Below are positions 34,279 to 40,051 of a stretch of DNA of 40,051 nucleotides, piece after piece; the stretch's first letter is position 1, and each line of letters starts with the position of its first letter. The notes beneath the pieces are model-generated. The model had not been told where the DNA came from. It did no database searches and worked only from the letters and a program-made list of their open reading frames with translations. Made by a program: the position numbers and the translations under genes. Source of the stretch: Bacteriovoracaceae bacterium (lineage in GTDB: Bacteria; Bdellovibrionota; Bacteriovoracia; Bacteriovoracales; Bacteriovoracaceae); NCBI GenBank assembly GCA_028101965.1, contig JAOHMI010000018.1, forward strand, positions 1-40,051. Reading direction: 5' to 3'.

Positions 34279-35493
34279 ATGGAGTTATTGATTCCGGCCG
34301 GCAACATGAATAAACTAAAAAGCGCAGTGCAGTACGGCGCAAATGCAGTTTATTTAAGTGGGCAAAACTTTGGATTGAGAGAAGCATCCGATAACTTCTC
34401 CTTAGAACAACTGAGAGAAGCCGTTGAGTATTGTCATGCACACCAAGTTAAATCATATATTACTTTAAATGGTTTTTTACATGATGAGGATATTCTTCAT
34501 GTAAAAGATTATGTTAACTTTCTCAACCAAATAAAAGCAGACGCTCTAATTATCTCTGACCTAGGTTTGATAAGTTTCATTTCTGAGTTCAATTTAATTC
34601 CAATTCATCTTTCAACTCAAGCTAGTTGCTTAAATTCCAGCGCTGGTCAATTTTGGAAAAAACATGGAGTAAAAAGATTAATCTTAGGACGAGAAACTTC
34701 GTTGGCCGAAGCCAGTGAAATAAAACGTGATACTGGCTTAGAAGTTGAATTGTTTATCCATGGCTCTATGTGTATGAGCTATTCAGGTAACTGTACTATT
34801 TCTAACTTTACTCAAGGTAGGGACTCCAATCGAGGTGGTTGTGCTCAAAGTTGTCGCTTTGAATACAGCTTTAAAGAGGTTAATGAAAAAAATAATGAGG
34901 ATAAATTTAGTCTTGAAAAGTCTAAATCATATTTTATGTCTTCTAAGGATTTAAACGGCATCGATTTAATACCCGAATATTATAACTACAAAATTGATTC
35001 AGTTAAGGTTGAAGGACGAATGAAGTCTGAATTTTATGCGGGATTAACGGCCAAGGCCTATCGTGAAGCCATTGATTTAGTAGGGGCCGGAAAAACAATG
35101 GAATTTAATCAGCGCTTACCAATTTTAAACAACTATTTAAATAAATATTCTCATCGAAGCTATACCCATGCAAGTCTTTTGGAAAAAGCTCAAGTTGATT
35201 CAATTTATGATGAGAGAGAATCTGAAGTTGAGGGACAACACAACTATGTCGGAAAAAGTTTAGGCTTGTATAAAGATAATTACTTGATGATGAGTGTAAA
35301 GAAGAAATTTACTATTGGTTGTTTATTGGAGTTTCATTTATTCTCAGGAGAGAATGTTACGACTAAAGTTGGAGAAATTCTTGACCTGGATTTAGAAAGA
35401 ATTGAAAAGCCAAAGCCTTCTTCCGTGGTACTAATTCCTCTTAATGACAAAATACCAAATGATGTTCTTATTAGCTTGGTCCATGGTGGTTGA
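34279..35493 (+). CDS. peptidase U32-family protein, probable tRNA hydroxylation protein TrhP-like
   Basis: 404 residues. Starts MELLIPAGNMNKLKSAVQYGA, typical of the family. The four Fe-S cysteines are intact: C165, C172, C188 and C192 (C-x6-C-x15-C-x3-C), within HGSMCMSYSGNC and RGGCAQSCR. Family members include TrhP/YegQ (5-hydroxyuridine in tRNA), RlhA (23S rRNA C2501 hydroxylation) and UbiU/UbiV (oxygen-independent ubiquinone hydroxylation). Length and motif favour the TrhP/RlhA branch. GAAGG precedes the ATG. The second U32-like gene follows 4 bases later, recalling the B. subtilis yrrN-yrrO (trhP1-trhP2) pair. Confidence 0.82.
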   Translation: MELLIPAGNMNKLKSAVQYGANAVYLSGQNFGLREASDNFSLEQLREAVEYCHAHQVKSYITLNGFLHDEDILHVKDYVNFLNQIKADALIISDLGLISFISEFNLIPIHLSTQASCLNSSAGQFWKKHGVKRLILGRETSLAEASEIKRDTGLEVELFIHGSMCMSYSGNCTISNFTQGRDSNRGGCAQSCRFEYSFKEVNEKNNEDKFSLEKSKSYFMSSKDLNGIDLIPEYYNYKIDSVKVEGRMKSEFYAGLTAKAYREAIDLVGAGKTMEFNQRLPILNNYLNKYSHRSYTHASLLEKAQVDSIYDERESEVEGQHNYVGKSLGLYKDNYLMMSVKKKFTIGCLLEFHLFSGENVTTKVGEILDLDLERIEKPKPSSVVLIPLNDKIPNDVLISLVHGG

Positions 35494-35497
35494 TAAA

Positions 35498-36667
35498 ATG
35501 TATAGAATTTCTCTTTATTTATCATCAATCGATCTCATTAAGGATCTGGCCAGTTTTGAAGCTGCAGGCATAGAAATTGTACCAATTCTATCACCGCGAG
35601 AGTATTCTCGACAGGGTAATTCTAGCATAAAGGATGTTGGTCAATATCTAAACTTTAAAGGGAAAAAAGTCATAGAACTTGATGGCCTCTATACTGAAGA
35701 TGAACTACATGAAATTTGTCATTGGGTTAAAATGGTATCTCATCAAGACAGAATCCATTTTAGGGTAAAAGATCTTGGATTACTATATTTTATTTTAAAA
35801 GAGACGAATGCTTATGCAGAATTCTTAGGAGAGACTTATAATAATTCATTTGCCATAAGTACTATTGCAAAATTTGGAGAAAGAAGAATCACTTTAATCG
35901 GTTTATCAAATGAATATAGTTATGAAATGATTGAGAAAGTGACCAGTCGAGTTGATAAGGACATTGAATATATGGGCTTCGGGCCGAATCTAATTTTTTA
36001 CTCGCCTCGGAAATTACTCAGTCCACTTGGAAAGGTAGATAACTTTAGTGACGATTCAACAAAGACAATAGACAAGGGAATTAATTTAATGGGCAAAAGT
36101 GAAGAGTCGCCTCATAAAGGTTTTATGCTTCATGAAGGAAGCTTAGGGACACTCATGTACCACCCTAAGTATTTAAATAATTTAAATGAAATATTTCAGT
36201 TAATTAAATTTGGAATTCATAGTTTTAAGGTGGATCTGAGAATGATTCGCGCTATAGATACTTTGCCACTCCTTGAGAATATTTTAAAATTTTTTAAAAA
36301 AAATCAAAATGAAACTTTAGAGAATTATCCTCATTTCAATGGATATCTTAGGAAGAATAAATCTAATAAAATATTTCACAAATTAAAAAATCGTGTTTTT
36401 GAAGACTTTGATTTAGCAGGAAATAAGTTTATAGGTAAATGCATTGATGTTCACAATCAAAAGTATATCTTAATAGAGTCATTTAATAAGGACCCAATTT
36501 GCTCTTTGGATATTGCCCAATTCTTAAATCCAAATGGGAAAGTAATCAAAGCTTCTCTTGAGGTTCAAGAATGTATCCATCAATCTTTTGATAAGGATAT
36601 TTATCGTATACGTTTTATTAAGGGAGTTACTCCCATGAGCCGCGTTTACTTTGAGAATTTAGGATAA
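35498..36667 (+). CDS. divergent U32-like protein lacking the Fe-S cysteines
   Basis: 389 residues from the ATG at 35498, with GGTGGT about 7 bases upstream and the preceding stop 4 bases away; ATGs further upstream in frame would overlap the previous gene. The order of segments (YLSSIDLIKDLASFEAAG, FRVKDLGLLYFI, FGPNLIFYSPRKLLSPLG, FKVDLRMIRAIDTLP) follows the U32 fold, with FKVDLR replacing the family's VEGR-type motif. The four-cysteine cluster is absent, and the few Cys are scattered. It may be a partner subunit of the preceding protein, as UbiV is of UbiU, but UbiV keeps its cysteines. Confidence 0.6.
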   Translation: MYRISLYLSSIDLIKDLASFEAAGIEIVPILSPREYSRQGNSSIKDVGQYLNFKGKKVIELDGLYTEDELHEICHWVKMVSHQDRIHFRVKDLGLLYFILKETNAYAEFLGETYNNSFAISTIAKFGERRITLIGLSNEYSYEMIEKVTSRVDKDIEYMGFGPNLIFYSPRKLLSPLGKVDNFSDDSTKTIDKGINLMGKSEESPHKGFMLHEGSLGTLMYHPKYLNNLNEIFQLIKFGIHSFKVDLRMIRAIDTLPLLENILKFFKKNQNETLENYPHFNGYLRKNKSNKIFHKLKNRVFEDFDLAGNKFIGKCIDVHNQKYILIESFNKDPICSLDIAQFLNPNGKVIKASLEVQECIHQSFDKDIYRIRFIKGVTPMSRVYFENLG

Positions 36668-36718
36668 ATTTATATAGATTTTATATCATTTGCCTAATTT
36701 ACTTCGAGAGGCAGCAAA

Positions 36719-36778
36719 ATGGATGAAACAAACTGTGGACTTTTTCTTTTGCTCAAACTTCAAATTCATCATAATTAA
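36719..36778 (+). CDS. possible 19-codon ORF downstream of the U32 pair
   Basis: GAGAGG lies 7 bases before an ATG that opens 19 codons (MDETNCGLFLLLKLQIHHN) and ends TAA. A short Leu-rich core suggests a tiny hydrophobic peptide. It is followed 48 bases later by a hairpin terminator. It could be the end of the U32 transcript or chance. Confidence 0.2.
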   Translation: MDETNCGLFLLLKLQIHHN

Positions 36779-36820
36779 ATGCTCATTAGATTCGAATATT
36801 GAGATTGTTTGTTTACAAAA

Positions 36821-36854
36821 AAAAAGGCGCAAGCGAAAATAAATCCACTTGCGC
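36821..36854. terminator. bidirectional intrinsic terminator, stronger on the minus strand
   Basis: GCGCAAG (36827-36833) pairs with CTTGCGC (36848-36854) around a 14-base loop. On the plus strand TTTT follows, which could end the U32 operon. On the minus strand one base and then a run of nine or more T follows, a strong terminator, although the nearest minus-strand gene ends about 570 bases away. Confidence 0.65.
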
Positions 36855-36872
36855 TTTTCAGAGAGAGAGGGA

Positions 36873-36904
36873 GAGAATATTTTGTAGTATTCTCATACTA
36901 CAAA
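36873..36904. other. two competing hairpins beside a GA-rich tract
   Basis: TTTGTAGTAT (36881-36890), loop TCTC, ATACTACAAA (36895-36904) is a perfect 10-bp hairpin. GAGAATA (36873-36879) can alternatively pair with TATTCTC (36888-36894), and the two structures exclude each other. A GAGAGAGAGGGAGAG tract precedes them. The rest of the gap up to 37298 shows no further gene; AGCGTTTT-ATT occurs twice (36995 and 37024) with no clear meaning. Confidence 0.4.
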
Positions 36905-37298
36905 CTGCTAATTTGTTTCTGAAACTTTTGCAACACTTTATACCAACTCAAAATTGACTTTAACTGTGATATGTAAATTATTCCGTTAAAAATCAGCGTT
37001 TTTATTCAACTTTTATTAAATAAAGCGTTTTAATTATTGGGTTAATTAAGTGTTGCATCAGTAATACTTTGATATTTTTTAGATATTTTGTTGTAAGAAT
37101 AGAGAATGAAAAGTGAGAAAGTAAGGATTGTATTTAGGGTTTTGAATGAGAGTCACTTCTTAAATTTCCTTAGTGCTAAGTGCGAGAAATTACTGAAGAA
37201 AGTTTAGCATTACTTCTCTTAAAAATCCAAGACCCAACCGAAGTACAATAAATTTATTTATTATTTGCATCGAATTCTAAGCATGGATTAGGTTTTGC

Positions 37299-37406
37299 TA
37301 ACTGGCTGACTATACTTCTGATCGATCAAAAATCAATTATTTACCACTTTTGAAAACTTAGCATTTCAGTAGTTTAGAAGATACCAGAACTATAGTCAGC
37401 CAGTTA
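37299..37406. repeat. 108-bp element with 22-bp terminal inverted repeats (MITE-like)
   Basis: The left arm at 37299-37320 (TAACTGGCTGACTATA, one base, TTCTG) and right arm at 37385-37406 are inverted copies with 21 of 22 positions matching, enclosing 64 bases without an ORF. The outermost bases are TA on each side, as expected for a miniature element with TA target duplication (IS630/mariner type). It lies 16 bases past the stop of the GYF_2 gene. No T run follows the stem on the minus strand, so it is not a simple terminator. No second copy is seen in the window. Confidence 0.5.
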
Positions 37407-37422
37407 ATAAAGCCCCTGTATT

Positions 37423-38643
37423 TTAGTAATCATCGTCGTCATATTGTGGCTCATCATCATAGTCGTCATCATAACCATCATCTTCTTCGAAATCATCTTC
37501 ATTAAAGTCACGGTCTTTGTCTGCATCTCTAGAGTATTCATCCTCAACTGGATCTTGCGTTCTTACTGGTGGCTCCTTAGACTTTCTTTTCTTATTTCGT
37601 TCTCGAGCAATAGATCGAGCTTTCTTACGTTCTGCTCTTTTTTTAGAAAACTGACTTGGAGCAATTCGGCCGCGATTTTTGACCTTCGATGGTGAAGTCA
37701 TATGATGCCTGGTATTTTCTTTTATTTTGGTTTTATTTACATTGATGTTCTTTGTGGGCAAAACCTTTACTTTGGATCTATTATTTTTGATCGAACTTGG
37801 TTCTCTTTTTTGAGAATTATTTTTCTCCATCAGTTTTATATTTTTTTCTTTTGGCTTAATGCTTTCAGTATAATTATTATTTTTTATATTCATGACAATA
37901 ATTGTTGTTAGAACTATGACTGAAAGAACACCAAGGATCGCATAATACATTTTAGTTTTTGCAGAGTTGTCTAAACTGCTATTGGTAATATTGGAAGTCA
38001 AATCCTCTTCATTTGTCGTTTTATTGTCTTTGCTTTCTTTTTGGTTTTTAAGGCTGGCAAAACTAGCTAGCAGGGTAGACTCAGAAGTTTTGAGAGATTG
38101 AATTTTTTGCAACATCTCCTCTGTCTCTACATTACTTGCTTGAAGATCATTCTCATCAGGAGAGAAGGGAAGTTTTTCTCCTGTACCTACGATATGTCTA
38201 CGATCAAATTCAAAGTGTTGATAAATTTTTATCCAATTTTGTCCATCATCTGAAATTTGGTCAGAGATCAAGAGTTCATTTTTGATTACGAAATCTCGTA
38301 TAGCTTCAATTTTATAAGGTCCAATTTTTTGACCATTTTTTAAAATGTAGAATGTTGCGTCTTTTTTCAGAGATTGAACAGGAACTAGCTTTGGTTTTCT
38401 TCTTTGAAAATAGGGAACAGAGTAAAACTGTTTCCATTGTTCTGTTTCAATATGAAAAACTTGGGCGTTTTCAAAAAGATCTTCATTCTCACGAGCATAA
38501 TTAGCAATATCCTTGGTCATATAAGGGCCAAGGATTTGTTGACCGAACTTGATCAGCCATAGGTCTCCCATGTCAATATTTTTTGACTTAATCTCTTCCT
38601 CTGTAAGAGCGATAAGTTCAAAATTTAAATTTTTGTCTGACAT
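37423..38643 (-). CDS. tandem GYF_2-domain membrane protein with an acidic tail
   Basis: 406 residues. Two GYF_2-type domains: about 26-80 (LWLIKFGQQILGPYMTKDIA) and 97-148 (FYILKNGQKIGPYKIEAIRD, then DDGQNWIKI). A Ser/Thr/Asn-rich linker leads to one membrane span at about 232-252, then a strongly basic region (residues 290-355) and an Asp/Glu/Tyr-rich tail ending DDDDY. The orientation would put the GYF_2 domains in the cytoplasm and the charged region in the periplasm. GYF_2 domains are thought to bind peptides, so it may be a scaffold. No partner is evident. AGGAGAG precedes the start. Confidence 0.75.
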   Translation of the reverse strand: MSDKNLNFELIALTEEEIKSKNIDMGDLWLIKFGQQILGPYMTKDIANYARENEDLFENAQVFHIETEQWKQFYSVPYFQRRKPKLVPVQSLKKDATFYILKNGQKIGPYKIEAIRDFVIKNELLISDQISDDGQNWIKIYQHFEFDRRHIVGTGEKLPFSPDENDLQASNVETEEMLQKIQSLKTSESTLLASFASLKNQKESKDNKTTNEEDLTSNITNSSLDNSAKTKMYYAILGVLSVIVLTTIIVMNIKNNNYTESIKPKEKNIKLMEKNNSQKREPSSIKNNRSKVKVLPTKNINVNKTKIKENTRHHMTSPSKVKNRGRIAPSQFSKKRAERKKARSIARERNKKRKSKEPPVRTQDPVEDEYSRDADKDRDFNEDDFEEDDGYDDDYDDEPQYDDDDY

Positions 38644-38906
38644 ACTCTCCTGTTACCTTTTTTAAAATAACATGCGAGATCTTTTCATCTCACTAAAGTT
38701 ATTCGGTATTTTATGAATAATTCTTTAAATCTTTTTCACATATAAGACTATTGACGTGACGTAATGATGTAATAGGGGCATAATGAGCACATAAGTAATT
38801 GAATTGTAATAGCTTCTCATCAATGCGGTTTGTATAATATATTGAATTAATGAGGAATGGTGAGTTAAGGAAGAAAAGTTTAATTCTTCCATAATCAGGA
38901 ACTGAG

Positions 38907-39362
38907 ATGAACACTGAAAGTCTGGTAGAAAGAGAAATCATGAGTATAGAATCGAAAGCAAATGACATAATAAATAAATTTAGTCAGTTTGATAAATGGG
39001 AAGATCGTTATCGTGAAATAATTAACATTGGTAAGATTGCACCAAATTTAACGGATGATGAGAAACAAGAAAAGTTCTTGGTGAAAGGTTGTCAATCTCA
39101 AGTTTGGCTTTTACCACACTTTGAGAATGGAAAAATATTCTTTACTGCTGACTCTGATAGTTTTTTAGTAAAAGGTATAATTATTATCTTAGTTCAAGTT
39201 TACTCAAATTCTACTTTAGATGAAGTTTTAAATTATAAAGATGATTTTCTAAGCAAGATTGGTATTTCGGAGCATCTGTCTATGAATCGTACGAATGGAC
39301 TTGCTTCTATGCTAAAACAAATAAAACTATATGCATTAGCCTATAAGGCCACTCAGAAATAA
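38907..39362 (+). CDS. sufE: SufE-family sulfur acceptor for Fe-S cluster assembly
   Basis: 151 residues (E. coli SufE has 138). It accepts persulfide sulfur from the cysteine desulfurase SufS and passes it on for Fe-S cluster building. The active Cys is C62 in LVKGCQSQVW, the family motif, and FDKWEDRYREIINIGK near 28-43 is the typical N-terminal helix pair. AGGA lies 6 bases before the ATG at 38907; an in-frame ATG at 38940 would give 140 residues, closer to the family, but with a weaker site. sufS and sufB/C/D are not nearby. It is followed after 16 bases by hemB, so the two may be co-transcribed. Confidence 0.9.
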   Translation: MNTESLVEREIMSIESKANDIINKFSQFDKWEDRYREIINIGKIAPNLTDDEKQEKFLVKGCQSQVWLLPHFENGKIFFTADSDSFLVKGIIIILVQVYSNSTLDEVLNYKDDFLSKIGISEHLSMNRTNGLASMLKQIKLYALAYKATQK

Positions 39363-39378
39363 AAAAAGTGAAACTAAT

Positions 39379-40051
39379 ATGACATTATTAAATATTGTAA
39401 ATAGACCTCGTCGCAACAGAAAAAATATTAATCTAAGAAAACTTGTTAGAGAGAATTATTTTTTGCCAGAAAAGTTTGTCTCTCCAATTTTTGTTCATGA
39501 TGGGAATGAAAAGAAGATTAAAATTGAAACGATGCCAGATTGCTTTCGTTTAAGTCAGTCTGAAGTTCTTGTGGAAGTTGGTCATCTCGAATCTTTGGGA
39601 ATTAATAACATTATTCTGTTTCCTTCTCTATCTGAATCTCTTAAAAGTGAAGATGCGAGAGAGAGCTTTAATTCTAATGGTCTAATTCCACAGTTAATAA
39701 AGCAATTAAAAGATCTATATCCAAAAATGAATGTATTTACTGATATTGCTCTAGATCCTTATTCAACTCAAGGACATGATGGAATTGTTGATCCTAGAAG
39801 TGGTGAAATTTTAAATGATCAAACCATTGATATTCTTTGTAAGATGGCCCTTACACAAGCCGCGGCTGGTGCCGATGTTTTAGGGCCATCAGATATGATG
39901 GATGGCAGAGTAGGGCAAATTAGAAATGCTTTAGATGAAAATGGTTTTACTCAAGTCTCAATTATGAGTTATTGCGCAAAGTACGCATCTGCTTTTTATG
40001 GACCTTTTAGAGACGCCCTTGATTCCGCGCCGAAGTCTGGAGATAAAAAAA
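39379..40051 (+). CDS. hemB: delta-aminolevulinic acid dehydratase (porphobilinogen synthase), 3' end beyond window
   Basis: The first 224 residues are present; the family has about 325. It condenses two 5-aminolevulinate molecules to porphobilinogen in heme synthesis. Visible: the N-terminal RPRRNRKN arm, DIALDPYSTQGHDG at 122-135, DVLGPSDMMDGRVGQIR at 166-182 and SIMSYCAKYASAFYGPFRDA at 194-213 with the Schiff-base Lys K201. The second Schiff-base Lys lies past the window. The zinc-binding Cys triad of the C-rich type is replaced by A124, D126 and D134, so this is the Mg2+-type, zinc-independent enzyme. The start ATG has a weak ribosome binding site and follows sufE by 16 bases. Confidence 0.95.
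   Translation, partial: MTLLNIVNRPRRNRKNINLRKLVRENYFLPEKFVSPIFVHDGNEKKIKIETMPDCFRLSQSEVLVEVGHLESLGINNIILFPSLSESLKSEDARESFNSNGLIPQLIKQLKDLYPKMNVFTDIALDPYSTQGHDGIVDPRSGEILNDQTIDILCKMALTQAAAGADVLGPSDMMDGRVGQIRNALDENGFTQVSIMSYCAKYASAFYGPFRDALDSAPKSGDKK

Noticed and set aside
38711-38968. 85-codon minus-strand ORF upstream of and overlapping sufE
   Set aside because: It overlaps the sufE start and ribosome binding site, shows no domain and has no good ribosome binding site.
1-40051. tRNA genes, rRNA genes, CRISPR arrays, complete insertion sequences, prophage
   Set aside because: No cloverleaf with a T-loop signature, regular spacer-repeat pattern, transposase or phage structural gene was seen by eye on either strand.

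Overview
The window is low-GC DNA from a Gram-negative bacterium. Signs of a double membrane are several secreted beta-barrel-like proteins ending in aromatic residues, lipoproteins with lipoboxes, many signal peptides and prepilin-like proteins. The mix of biosynthetic arginine decarboxylase, class II aldolase, a PilZ protein, a GYF_2-domain membrane protein and many unrecognised secreted proteins fits the Bdellovibrionota, perhaps Bacteriovoracales. That placement is inference. I saw no tRNA, rRNA, CRISPR array, complete insertion sequence or prophage.

Layout. 0.2-8.6 kb, + strand: an AGCS alanine/glycine:cation symporter, a hybrid histidine kinase (HisKA, HATPase, REC, Hpt), an ICMT-like methyltransferase, a small secreted protein paired with a sodium:solute symporter, and a Cys-containing secreted protein. 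8.7-11.0 kb: two overlapping genes for secreted Cys-His-Asp proteins; a third member lies at 19.6-21.2 kb. They look related to the transglutaminase-elicitor family. 11.0-15.6 kb: a lipoprotein, a DUF420 protein, a soluble PAS histidine kinase and class II fructose-bisphosphate aldolase. 15.8-18.8 kb: a tandem pair of Cys-rich prepilin-like proteins, both with Gln where pilins have Glu5. 18.8-24.5 kb: a secreted HExxH protein, the third transglutaminase-like protein, barrel-like proteins and a membrane phosphotransferase of the sulfatase superfamily. 25.3-28.5 kb, - strand: a barrel-like protein coupled to an FAD-linked oxidase, a clear terminator and a porin-like protein. 28.8-36.7 kb: PilZ, Maf coupled to SpeA, a small lipoprotein, a cyclic-nucleotide-binding protein, and two tandem U32 proteins of which only the first has the Fe-S cysteines. 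37.4-40.05 kb: a GYF_2 protein, SufE and the start of hemB.

The most unusual stretch is the roughly 800-base gap at 24.5-25.3 kb. It holds a near-consensus sigma-54 promoter with a palindrome about 114 bases upstream of the predicted start. This is followed by four closely spaced hairpins, each with GGA in its loop (the hallmark of CsrA/RsmA-binding RNAs), then a 43-codon single-span membrane protein gene and a 16-codon ORF whose ribosome binding site can be sequestered in a stem. A second sigma-54-like promoter at 32.68 kb drives a 60-residue lipoprotein. Its short leader also folds into two GGA-loop hairpins, one of which holds the Shine-Dalgarno. Together these suggest a joint RpoN/CsrA circuit. 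A 108-bp element with 22-bp terminal inverted repeats (21 of 22 matching) lies at 37.3 kb.
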